From positions 429,889 to 493,888 of the forward strand of contig CAKOGP040002091.1 of NCBI GenBank assembly GCA_933822405.4: DNA of 64,000 nucleotides, in the 5' to 3' direction. Below the pieces are notes generated by a model that did no database searches, was not told the DNA's origin, and saw only the letters and a list, made by a program, of their open reading frames with translations. Below are positions 49,417 to 59,800 of the stretch, one piece after another. Made by a program: the position numbers and the translations under genes. How positions within the stretch are numbered: the stretch's first letter is position 1; every line of letters begins with the position of its first letter. The stretch is from Cylindrotheca closterium. Lineage: Eukaryota; Bacillariophyta; Bacillariophyceae; Bacillariales; Bacillariaceae.

Positions 49417-50373
49417 TTTCGTCATGGAGATGCATTTGGATGATTTTGCTCTTTCGCTTTGTCTTGGTCGTGCTATTGTTCATCATCAAGGATTAGATCA
49501 TGTAAACTACTATTTTAGAAAACAAACAAAGACAGAATTTCAATCTCTGAGGACTCGAGGCTTTAGGAGACCCGCACCACTGCATTGATTGATTGTTGAT
49601 ATTGAATGAATGGATCCGATTAAAGAACGATTGTTCGATGGATAAAGTGTCGGTTGTAAGCAAAGACATCCTGCGAGTTTGACACCAATCTGAACTTGCC
49701 CATCACATACTGTTTTAGATCATGCAAGCAAGCCGCTTTAGAGATCAGACAAAGACAGCATTTCAATTTCTAAGCTTTTGAGGCTGCAGCAGACTCGCAC
49801 TGTCCATTGCTTCGATGAAAACACATGAATCCGATGAAAGAAGGATTTGTTCGATGGATACACATGTCAGCTGTCCAGAAAGATACTCCAAGTTGTAGCC
49901 CTCTGAACTCCGGCAGTCAAAAAAGTTTGAAAAACGTAACGATTCTCAGCGCGACCTTAGCAACCAATCAAATGTGTAACAGTTTGGTTCCTCTGGCAAT
50001 TTCGGAGAGTGCTGCTGCCGAACCTCTCATCCTCAAGCAGGAGTTTCACTAGATAGAAAAGTTGCTATACGTGGACTTTTGTCGTATCGAAGTCATACTT
50101 CCCGAAGTTTTATCAAAACCGGAAATAAAACGAACACTGTAGTCTGCTACGGCCGAGAAAGTACGAGAACACAGCAGACAGCAGGAGATAACGCGTTCTT
50201 TTGTCACAGTTCGCACAGTGACGATCGCGACAGAATGTTATTCAAGTTATTTCCGGCACCAAAATCGACTTTTTGTGCCACATCATTTTTCTTCTGCTTC
50301 TGGATCATCTGATCATAACGGGGTATCCACATTTTGGTTTCATATTTTCTTTGAACTCGACTATTTCACAATC
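49417..50373. promoter_or_regulatory. Nitrate reductase upstream region, 957 bp
   Basis: It holds the MoaA 3' flank and the nitrate reductase promoter. It contains the two diverged repeat units described separately (49495-49644 and 49717-49860). An open frame leads into nitrate reductase from 50218 without a clear ATG and with no family similarity. I treat it as 5' untranslated sequence. Confidence 0.55.
49495..49860. repeat. Diverged direct duplication in the nitrate reductase promoter
   Basis: Unit 1 is about 49495-49644 and unit 2 about 49717-49860. Shared words occur in the same order: AGATCATG (49495, 49717), ACAAAGACAG (49526, 49749), then ATTTCAAT, GAGGCT and TTGTTCGATGGATA (49631, 49847). 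Offsets of 222, 223 and 216 bp show small indels. It is probably an old tandem duplication of a promoter segment. Confidence 0.7.
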
Positions 50374-53001
50374 ATGTGCCAAACAACTGAATCTGGAGCC
50401 GAGGCTCTCTATGGCCCATTCCCCTCTGCCATTCCTGTACCACACATCGACAAGGATGGCAAGACCCCTCCTGAAGAAGCCATCAAAAATGCCAAGTCTT
50501 ACACTGATCTCGGAAAGTACCCCGATCACCGTGATGTGAAGACCCCTGATGAATGGCTTCCACGTGATGGACGTCTTGTTCGTCTTACTGGACGTCATCC
50601 TTTCAACGTTGAACCTCCAATGAGCGAGTTGAGAAAGACTAGATTTCTCACTCCGTCATCTCTTCACTACGTTCGAAACCATGGTGCTTGCCCTCGTTTG
50701 ACTTGGGAAGACCACACTGTGCTTGTTGGCGGAAACGTGAAGCACAAGATGGAACTCACCATGGACCAACTTGTTGCATCTGCGCCACACAGAGAAATAC
50801 CTGTCACATTGGTCTGTGCCGGAAACAGAAGAAAAGAACAGAACATGATCCGACAAACTATCGGCTTTAACTGGGGACCTTGTGGTGTCTCTACCAATGT
50901 TTACAAGGGTGTCCTCCTTCGTGACTTGCTTATCAAAGCCGGTGTCAGTGACAAGAACACTCGCGGCAAGCACGTCGAATTCATTGGTGTTGAAGACCTT
51001 CCCAACAAGGTCGGACCTGGTCCATTTGCAGATGAACCATGGGGCAAGCTCGTCAAGTACGGAACTTCTGTTCCTCTTGCCAGAGCCATGAACCCTGCCT
51101 ATGATATCATGGTCGCTTGGGAAGCAAATGGTGAGAAGCTGATGCCTGATCACGGTTTTCCCCTTCGTTTGGTCATTCCAGGCTACATTGGTGGCCGCAT
51201 GATCAAATGGTTGAAGGAAATCAACGTCATTGATCACGAGACCAAGAACCACTACCATTACCACGACAATAGAATTTTGCCTCCACACATCACAGCTGAA
51301 GAATCTCTCAAGGGACAATGGTGGTACAAGCCCGAATACATCTTTAACGAGTTGAACATCAACTCTGCTATTGCTTCTCCACTTCATGATGAAGAGCTTC
51401 CTATTGCCCAGAACATTGACAAGACATACACTGTTTCTGGATACGCCTACACTGGTGGTGGTCGTTTGGTTACCCGTGTTGAGGTCAGTACTGATGGTGG
51501 AGTCCACTGGGAACTCGCCACTCTCGATCGCAAGGAACGACCAACTGAGCATGGCATGTACTGGTGCTGGACTTGGTGGGACTACGAATTGAAGGTGTCC
51601 GACCTTGTTGGCTGCAAGGAAATCATGTGCCGTGCCTGGGATGAGTCCAACAATGTCCAACCTGACCACCCGACATGGAACTTGATGGGGATGGGAAACA
51701 ACCAAGTCTTCCGCCTCAAGGTCAACATGAACAAGAATGCCAGCGGACAACATGTCTTCAAATTTGAGCAGCCCACCCAACCAGGGCAGCTCACTGGTGG
51801 ATGGATGACCAAGCTTGCTGGAAAGCCCACATCTGCTGGATTCGGAAAGCTCCTTGAACTCGTTGATAGTGCAACTGTCGAAGCCCCAGAGCCTGTTGCC
51901 GAGACCAAGGACACTGGTGCCAAGAAACTCTTCTCCATGGACGAGATTCGCAAGCACAACACTGAACACGACTGCTGGATCGTTGTCAAAGATCGTGTCT
52001 ACAACGCTACCGAGTACCTCGAGCTACACCCTGGAGGTGCCGATTCCATCATCATCAATGCTGGTGAGGATGCAACTGAAGATTTTGTGGCCATCCACTC
52101 TATGAAGGCCACTAAGATGCTTGAGAAGTACTACATTGGTGATTTGGACAAGTCTGCAGTTGTTGCCGAAGAAAAGAAGGAGGAATCTGATCAACTCACT
52201 GACGATAAGGGCAACTTGTTGGCCCTTAACCCAAGAAAGAAGACATCCTTCCACCTACAAAACAAGGTTGTCCTTTCCAGAGATTCTTTCATGTTGGATT
52301 TCGCCCTTCCGACCCCACAGCATGTTCTTGGTCTTCCAACGGGGAAGCACATGTTCATGTCTGCTGTCATCAATGGCGAGACTGTTATGAGACGCTATAC
52401 TCCTATCTCGTCCAACTATGATGTCGGATGCGTAAAATTCGTCATCAAGGCCTACAGACCGTGCGAACGATTCCCCAATGGAGGAAAGATGAGTCAACAT
52501 GTCGACAACTTGAAGATTGGAGACACGATGGACTTCAGAGGGCCAGTTGGAGAGTTTGAATACCATGCCAACGGAAAGTTCTTGTTGGATGGAGAGGAAT
52601 GCACTGCAACCAAGTTCAACATGGTTGCCGGAGGAACTGGTATCACACCCTGCATGCAAGTGGCTGCTGAGATCCTTCGTCACCCAGCTGACAAGACTCA
52701 AATATCACTGATCTTCGCTGCTCGTGAGGAGGGAGATTTGCTGATGCGCTCCACTCTTGATGAATGGGAAAAGCGCTTCCCTGGCAAGTTCAAGGCCCAC
52801 TACATTTTGAGTGATTCTTCGCCACCAGACTGGAAGTACTCAAAGGGATTCGTAAGCCGTGAACTCTTCCAACAAGAATTTTACCCTGCCGGTTCCGACA
52901 CTTACACCTTGATGTGCGGTCCACCGATCATGTTGGATCGTGGCTGCACTCCCAACTTGGAGGCTTTGGGACACGAAAGGTCAAAAATCTTTTCCTTTTA
53001 A
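50374..53001 (+). CDS. NR: Assimilatory nitrate reductase [NAD(P)H], 875 residues
   Basis: Single-exon gene for the cytosolic enzyme that reduces nitrate to nitrite. I chose ATG 50374 because the N-terminus then matches the usual family length. All domains are present in order. The Moco domain has Cys 148 in VCAGNRRKEQN as molybdenum ligand. The dimerisation domain follows (about 300-450). Cytochrome b5 (about 525-605) has haem ligand His 552 in HPGG and a second His in FVAIHSMKA. The FAD domain has RRYTPIS at 673-679. The NAD domain has GGTGITP at 753-759 and CGPP at 848-851. I see no broken residue. Hinge 1 (about 490-525) is Thr/Lys-rich, without an obvious plant-type 14-3-3 site. MoaA lies 957 bp upstream. 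Nitrate-induced and ammonium-repressed expression is expected from family knowledge. Confidence 0.97.
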   Translation: MCQTTESGAEALYGPFPSAIPVPHIDKDGKTPPEEAIKNAKSYTDLGKYPDHRDVKTPDEWLPRDGRLVRLTGRHPFNVEPPMSELRKTRFLTPSSLHYVRNHGACPRLTWEDHTVLVGGNVKHKMELTMDQLVASAPHREIPVTLVCAGNRRKEQNMIRQTIGFNWGPCGVSTNVYKGVLLRDLLIKAGVSDKNTRGKHVEFIGVEDLPNKVGPGPFADEPWGKLVKYGTSVPLARAMNPAYDIMVAWEANGEKLMPDHGFPLRLVIPGYIGGRMIKWLKEINVIDHETKNHYHYHDNRILPPHITAEESLKGQWWYKPEYIFNELNINSAIASPLHDEELPIAQNIDKTYTVSGYAYTGGGRLVTRVEVSTDGGVHWELATLDRKERPTEHGMYWCWTWWDYELKVSDLVGCKEIMCRAWDESNNVQPDHPTWNLMGMGNNQVFRLKVNMNKNASGQHVFKFEQPTQPGQLTGGWMTKLAGKPTSAGFGKLLELVDSATVEAPEPVAETKDTGAKKLFSMDEIRKHNTEHDCWIVVKDRVYNATEYLELHPGGADSIIINAGEDATEDFVAIHSMKATKMLEKYYIGDLDKSAVVAEEKKEESDQLTDDKGNLLALNPRKKTSFHLQNKVVLSRDSFMLDFALPTPQHVLGLPTGKHMFMSAVINGETVMRRYTPISSNYDVGCVKFVIKAYRPCERFPNGGKMSQHVDNLKIGDTMDFRGPVGEFEYHANGKFLLDGEECTATKFNMVAGGTGITPCMQVAAEILRHPADKTQISLIFAAREEGDLLMRSTLDEWEKRFPGKFKAHYILSDSSPPDWKYSKGFVSRELFQQEFYPAGSDTYTLMCGPPIMLDRGCTPNLEALGHERSKIFSF

Positions 53002-53296
53002 AAAACAAGGAATGAATTCATTCGGGATCATCAGTAAATTTTGTAACATTATATTTAGAATTGACTTCAACTTTATAGAAAAAACGAGATTGTATCAAAT
53101 AGTTTGAGTAGATATATTATAATATCTTTAGGCCTGTTTCCTGGAAAGATTGACGACGATTGCTTTGGAATGATTTCTCATTTTCAATTTCTTTTTTCCA
53201 TTTTCAAAAGTGAAGTGTGACGTCAGCTGGATTTTGATTTTGCAAAACCATCTACAACCACAGCATTCCACTTCAAACACTGAAGATCAATCCATC

Positions 53297-53632
53297 ATGT
53301 CCCGCTCTCTACAAGTCTCTATTTTCCTTCTAGCAGCACTGTGCTTGGTGCTCCCTGTTGATGCATTCACAACAATCGCTCCTGTCGCAAATGTTCAACC
53401 ACTGACGCATTTCACGTCGACTGCTATGCCAGCCTTCGAACCATCGTCATCCATGGATATCGCAGCTGGAACCTTGGACCCTACCACTATGCTTTCCGAC
53501 TTCTTGGGTGGGCTAATTGGAAGTCCTGCTATTTTGCTTGTTCCAATTGGTGTGGGTCTCGGTGTTGCAACATTAATCGCATATCTCATTGTCGCATACG
53601 CAAACCCAGTAGTGGAGGACGACGAGATGTAA
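53297..53632 (+). CDS. Small plastid-targeted single-pass membrane protein, 111 residues
   Basis: Single exon. I start at 53297, where MSRSLQVSIFLLAALCLVLP begins a signal peptide that ends VDAFTTIAP. The Phe directly after the Ala fits the ASAFAP rule for import into complex plastids. A Ser/Thr-rich transit-like stretch follows. The mature part has a hydrophobic segment (AILLVPIGVGLGVATLIAYL) of about 27 residues and a short acidic tail (ANPVVEDDEM). Size and layout resemble small thylakoid photosystem subunits, but I do not recognise which. It follows nitrate reductase by 295 bp on the same strand. Confidence 0.7.
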   Translation: MSRSLQVSIFLLAALCLVLPVDAFTTIAPVANVQPLTHFTSTAMPAFEPSSSMDIAAGTLDPTTMLSDFLGGLIGSPAILLVPIGVGLGVATLIAYLIVAYANPVVEDDEM

Positions 53633-53921
53633 AAGTGATGAGATCAAAAATAGAAAAGAAGAACAGACCTACCGCAATAAGACGCCCATGCAAAACTTGA
53701 GAGGGAAAGTGGGATCGGTTGATACAGGATAATCGCAGACTAATAGAGTTCATCTGATTTTGTTTATTTTGCTATGCTATACCTGAAAATGCGGTCCATT
53801 GTTGAAATCAAGCTTAGATTGTAATCATCACTGCTATAGCATAAATAGCAATACAGATCAAGGAAAGAGTGCTTGTACGGTGACTTCGAAAACATCGGTG
53901 TAGCTTGAACGAATTCGGAAA

Positions 53922-56320
53922 TCAAAATGTGAATTTGGGAGTGCTCGATGGTGCGCCGAAAGTGAATGGATTCTCCTTGGCGTCTTTGGTAGCCAAAGAG
54001 CCAAATGATGGTTGGCCACCGCCCACTGTGCCAAATGCTGTTTTTGACCCCGAGCCAAGAGAGGATGATGTGTCAAAGCTGAACCCGGACGACTTGGACG
54101 ATGATGTGGCTGTTCCAAGTGTCGAAGTTGCACTAAAACTGAATCCTGATGCCTTGGAAGAGTCCCCTCCTCCTAAACTTGTGCCTCCCGGTGTCGATGT
54201 TGCTCCAAAACTGAATGGCGAGGCCCCTGTTGATCCTGAACCGAAAGTAGAAGTCGAGCCAAATGCACTTGGGGCTTTGGCGGGTCCAAATGCACTAGGA
54301 ACTCCAAAAGGAGTGGATTTTGTTTCTTCCTTTGCTGGGCACGCGACATCTTTGCCATCTACAATTTCTCCACAGGCAGCAATGGTTACACGAGAAATTG
54401 GCACTTGGGTCTTCGAGTTTGTTTCAATCTTGCCAAGGGTTTCGACTACGCCAAAGCCCTTTGTCACTTCTCCAAAGACAACATGTTTTCCGTCCAAGTA
54501 TGGCACAGCTTTCAGGGTGAAGAATACTTGAGATGAATTTGTGTTCTTTCCAGAATTGGCCATGCTGAGTAGACCCGGTTTGGAATGTTGCATAAATGGC
54601 TCATCCTTGAACTTTCCCCATGCGTCTCCACTGACAAGATTTTGTGAAAAGATCGGGCAATTTGATTAGAAAAAGGAAACAATACATGTCGGCTTTTGCG
54701 TGGCACGTTGCATGGTACTTACTGTTCACTATTGGGAGGATATATACTTTTTCCGCCTCTACCATCCCCTCGAGTAATGTCGCCCATTTGAATGCAAAAG
54801 TTTGGAACAATGCGATGAACCTTGGAATCCAAGTACGTCAAACGTTTGTCGCCGGTAATCTCCCCAGTACAGAGACACCGAAAATTTTCAGCTGCCAGTG
54901 GTGCCTTATCCTTGTAGAGCTTGACAACCACCCTTCCGATATTCTTCCCATCGACTGCAAATTCAACAAAGCATGTTGGACCCTCTCCCGAAGGAAGGGG
55001 AAATGGACTCGCACTGCTTCCTCCAGCCTTGTTGTATTTTGCCTCCAGCTTTTGGAACATTTCATCTTCTTTCCCCTTGTACTTTAACAATGTTGCGTCC
55101 ACCGTATCCAACTTGGACGGATTGTGCTTCTTGTAAAACTCAAAAAGTCTCTCTTTGTGCGAGGTGGAGGAACCGCTAGATGTTGAGGATGTTGAAACTC
55201 CTCCGAATGGCGTTGGAGCTTTGCTAGCCATGGGAGGATAGGATCCAGCTGAAGACGACAAGGAAGACGCAGCGCCGAATGGAGTTGGTGCTTTTGCTGA
55301 CATGGGTGGGAATGCTGCTGATGATGTCGAACTCTTTGCACTTGTCGTCTTGGTTTGTGTCGCACCAAATGGAGTTGGCGCCTTGATCGACATTGGTGGG
55401 AATGCTGCGGCTGGTGACGACGTAGAACTCTTTGCATTTGTCGTCTTGGTTTGCATTGCACCAAATGGAGTTGGTGCTTTGGCTGATATTGGTGGGAATG
55501 CTGCTGATGACATAGAACCCTTTGTGGTGGTGGTGGTTGCCTTGGTTTGTGTCGCGCCAAAGGGTGTCGGTGCTGAGGCCGACATGGGTGGAAATGCCGC
55601 TGATGATGCCGACGATGACTTTGCTGTCGAAGTCCTTGGTTTTGACTGTGTTGCGTTAAAAGGAGTTGGTGCTTTGGCTGACATTGGTGGGAACGCTGCT
55701 GAAGAAGAAGAGGAACTCTTCAAAGTCGTACCACTCGGAGCTTTGGATTGAGTTGCGCCAAAGGGTGTCGGTGCTGTGTTCGACATAGGTGGAAATGCGG
55801 CCGAGGAAGTAGAAGTAGACCCAAAGGAGGGGGCTGATGTCTTTGCTTTTGGCGTCACAAAGGACGACGACGCTTGTGTACTACTAGCTGTTCCAAAAAG
55901 TGGTTTTGGTGGCTTCCCCGACATTAGAGGAGAACCAGATGGCAACGCTGATGACAAGCCCGATGGCATTGATATCAGTGAAGACGATGGTGATTGTATG
56001 GCTCGTGTTGCTGTTTCTGTTGTTGTTTTGCCCTTCTCCGAGAAGCTAAAACTGCTAGACGTAGCTGGAGGTGCATCTGCTGTGGAAGGCGATGCAAAGG
56101 ATATTTCTTGAAGACCTTGCCTTGCTTTTGATGCGACCTCAGCAGCTGACGGTGAAGGTGGTAGTGGTAATTTATTGACTGATTGCATCGTGACTTCTGG
56201 TAAAGGAGAAGTTGGCATTGCTAATAGCTTTCCACGAGGAGCATTCTTCCATCGATTGCGTCTGACTTGGAAGGATGTCAACGAGTTTTTTGTGGGAGTT
56301 GTGGTCTCAGTCGTTGCCAT
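53922..56320 (-). CDS. FG-repeat nucleoporin-like protein with cyclophilin domain, 768 residues
   Basis: Two exons on the minus strand, 56320..54723 and 54630..53922, with a 92 bp intron (gtaagt...gtcag) inside the cyclophilin domain. Residues 70-390 hold about ten repeats of the type [17 protein letters not shown], giving FG and PFG motifs typical of nuclear-pore FG domains. A linker motif ([20 protein letters not shown]) follows. Then comes a cyclophilin-type peptidyl-prolyl isomerase domain (about 449-612): [14 protein letters not shown] with the catalytic Arg 503, [20 protein letters not shown], and [12 protein letters not shown]. The Trp of human CypA is absent. The final 155 residues again have FG motifs (SPFSFG, SAFG, PFTFG). 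An FG-Nup with a cyclophilin recalls vertebrate RanBP2. Isomerase activity and pore location are inference. Confidence 0.8.
55180..55800 (-). repeat. Coding tandem repeat of the FG region
   Basis: About nine degenerate units (roughly 54-81 bp) encode [12 protein letters not shown] peptides in the FG-cyclophilin gene. The nucleotide repeats also open long antisense frames, which are not genes. Confidence 0.8.
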
Positions 56321-56844
56321 TTTCAGAACGTTCTTCTCGTTTGGAACTTCAGCCTGGACTTGGTAAGAGTCTGTCACGAATAGAGAGTCTAGAAAATGTA
56401 CAGTCGGGTATGTAAGGATAACTAGACTATCGGCACGTATCGTTGACCTGCATGGATGGTTTCGATGGTTTGATTTCGATATATAGAGTTTGGGGAAGGC
56501 AGCGGTCAATCCCCTCCCTTTTTATTTTGTTTGGTGGGAATCTGATCGACTAATTTCATACCAGGATACTTATGGCATAGTGTGGGGGGCGCGCACCCAA
56601 GATGACCAACAGTGATGATGTCCAAATTGAGGACACGTTTTCAGTTTCTGCAGTTGGCTTCCAGCACACCAAAGAGCAACAGGAGTGATAAAGTCATCAC
56701 CTCCCAAGCAATAAAAGCTAAGAAGATAAAAGACTGAAGATTATCGAGATTGAGGATAAAACAATTACTAGCGGCCCGGTTGAGATTTTGGGCACAAAAC
56801 AGTCTCAGAAGATTTTTACAATCTGAATCCGAATTGGACTAACA
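56321..56844. promoter_or_regulatory. Divergent promoter region, 524 bp
   Basis: Between the FG-cyclophilin gene (minus) and the armadillo gene (plus). It should hold both promoters. The open frame to 56509 on the minus strand is an upstream extension that I do not include. No repeat or RNA gene is seen. Confidence 0.4.
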
Positions 56845-59800
56845 ATGGGAGAAAATCCAGAAAATCCAACGTTGACAATTGTGGCAAGCACCCGTACGTA
56901 TTCGGGACCACATGCTATTGAATATGCTAGACGCCAAGGCTTGTGTACCTTCTGCGGTGTCAATCAAACACACAAAAGAGTCAAAAAGTTGTTTCGATCT
57001 GTGAAATCGGTGCCGATGACTTTAAAAAACGAAAAAGGTTCCTACACTGTTTACAAAGGACATTGCATCAGTGCCACCTGCTATCAATCAGTAGAACAAG
57101 TTAAGATTTTATTGGGAGAAATGGAAGACGACCGCATGCCCAATAATGCTCCGCAGTCTCGACAGGACGCTCAGAACCGAATGAATTCCAGCAAAAATAG
57201 AGGGAGTGTCAGTTCCTTTGCGGTGCAGCCTTCCTTTTCAGCATCTCGACAAGCCAGTCGTGTGGGTCCTGGAAAACTGAACGATGCATTTCAAAGTGGA
57301 AAACTTAGGGTCAGTAGCGTTGGTCTGAATCAAAGCACCCACAATATTCCCAACCCCAACAAAGCTGGCACTGGCACTCCACCAAGACAGCCAGGAAATG
57401 ATCTGAAAAAACCACCACCAAACAGTCTAAAGAAACCACCACCTCCTCTAGTGGGAGATTCTGGACCTTCCTCGACATCTGCCAAACCAGCTCCCAAACA
57501 AGCTCCCAATGCAATCATGGAAACTCCAGCTCCTCCAAATGTTGGTTCCCAACACAGCCGAACGGGAGCGGGGTCACAGCACAGTCGAACAGGGGCAGGG
57601 TCGCACCATAGTCGTGGATCCGCCGGCTATGATTCCAAACCAGCCCCCATGGCCGCGGGCGTCTCGTTGAAGAAGCCACCGCCCGGATCAGTGGCAGCGG
57701 CTGGACCTGTCGACGAGCACCCCGTAGTGGCCAAATTTCGGACGGCACTATCAGAGGGCAATTACATCAAGTTTTTGAATGATATCGATCAGAAAGGAAA
57801 TAAAGCTGAAATTGTGGTTGATGGATTTGGAGTCTTCCGGCACTTCTTGTCGCAAGATCAAATGGCGCGACCGAATGGAGTGGTACTGGCCGGTCCCAAT
57901 TGGATCAAGGCGGCGACGATACCCTTTGAACGCTTCAAGAAGCAACCCGAAGTCATCATTGCTGGTCTCACGACGATGACAACGATAGCCTGCTTACCGG
58001 GACCATACAGAGCCACCTTGGCCAAGCGATCAGCAGTAGATATTGTGCTGAAAACACTGGATGAATATGCCATGGAAGAAAATGTCGTCTCGGCAGCATG
58101 TGCTTTGATCAATGCACTGTCGACGGACGAAAACGAAGGATTGAATGGAAAACACGACAAGGTGACCATTATCATTAATAGAATGATTGCTCTTTTGCAT
58201 GCTCCGCATCAAGTTGGAAGTAAATATGCCCTGCAGCCGCTTCGAAATTTTGCGAGACAACGGAAAAAGTTGATGGAAACGGGGCGGTCCTCTTGGATGG
58301 ATGTCCAGGATGGTTTGGCCAACGAACATGGAACCAACGCTGTTTGTCGGATCCTCCAGTCGCACGACCTGAAACCTACTGTTGCAGAAGCTGGACTGGA
58401 ACTAATGTGGAAGCTGAGCGTACCATCTGATGAATTGGATTCCATTGATATGTTCCCAGCTACCGATGACGTAATCCGTACCATCACAAAGTGTATGGAG
58501 CTATTCAATGCCTACGGAGTCGTCTTGCAGGGGAGTCGAACTCTGGCCAATCTAGCGCTGCGAATCAGTTTTCCTTCCAAACATGCTGCAGCTGCCATTG
58601 CCCCTGTCAAAAAGTTTTGCCGGGAGAATCCAAGACAAGTGGACGAAGAAATGGCAACCTGTGCGGTCCATTCGTTTTGCAACTTTTCGGCCAACACGGC
58701 ATCGCGGATAGCTATAACCACCAACGCTGAAGCCATGAAGTTGACGCTTTCATTGATATCAAAGTTTCCAGACATTCCAGCCATTGTGGACGTTGGGTGC
58801 CTAGCTGTTGCGTATGCGTGCGCCCATGATCTACGAACCAAACACTCTGTTCTTGAGCTCGGTGGATTGGAAATTGTCAGTGATGCCTTTGTCGAGCATC
58901 TGGAATCAGGAGAGCACGAATTAAATTTTGAAGTGAAGGACTCCATATTTTGTGCCATTGCGTCCCTGTCCGGTTGTGCTAGAGGGGCTCTGCATATCAA
59001 GCAAGCTCCTCTTTTGAACTCCATTCAACGTGCCTTGTCGGTCGAAATGGACCCAGACTTTCGAATGGCACTTGAGGTCATTATCGCAAACACAAATGCA
59101 GTATCATCCGAGGACAAGAATGCCGAAGTCAATTCGGCCCCAAAAACTCAGTTGCACCAACAGACGAATATGTTTGCTAATATGTTGCAAAATGCCAACC
59201 GTGAGCCATCCGTGGTGGCACTGTTGAAAGATCTGTGTCTGCTGGGAGAGACAGGTCTGGAATGCTACAACAACGAGGGATTCGATGAACTAATCTCAAT
59301 GATGAGTCAGATGTCAAACTCTCGAGAGGTTCAAGAATATGGTTGCAAGGCTCTGGGCATTGCATTTTACTACCTTCCATTTACCCATATTGATTCTCCC
59401 AGCCAATTGCCACAAGGGGGTTGGGCTGTCATCTACCAACGACAGACTATGGATTGTATACAAAACGCCATTCGGATTCACCAGAACAGCGTTGCTGTGC
59501 AACGTTATGCATTCCGCGCACTGATAAATTTTGTGGCTCCTGTCTGCGAGCTCGATGAGCAAGCTGTAGAGCGGGTAGGAGTAGGGCAGTGGCTTGAATC
59601 GTGCTTGAATGATGTTTTGGATTCCTTGAATGAAAACCTAGCTGACGTTTCATTACAAAAACTGGGGATGGAGCTGTTTTGGATAATATTTTCTACCTTG
59701 TCACCTGAAGTTTTGCAAAGATTCAAGATGCGAGCCTTGCAGCAAATTTTTGACACAACAAGGCAGGTGAGGGAGGATAGCGACCAGGTTCTGAAGCTTG

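Noticed and set aside
50656..51969. 437-codon minus-strand frame
   Set aside because: It is antisense to nitrate reductase, whose domains are complete on the plus strand.
48121..53001. MoaA and nitrate reductase as an operon
   Set aside because: They are separated by 957 bp with their own upstream regions in a nuclear genome, so I treat them only as neighbours.
53905..54531. Plus-strand frames over the FG-cyclophilin gene, also 55302-55751
   Set aside because: They mirror the FG repeats of the minus-strand gene.
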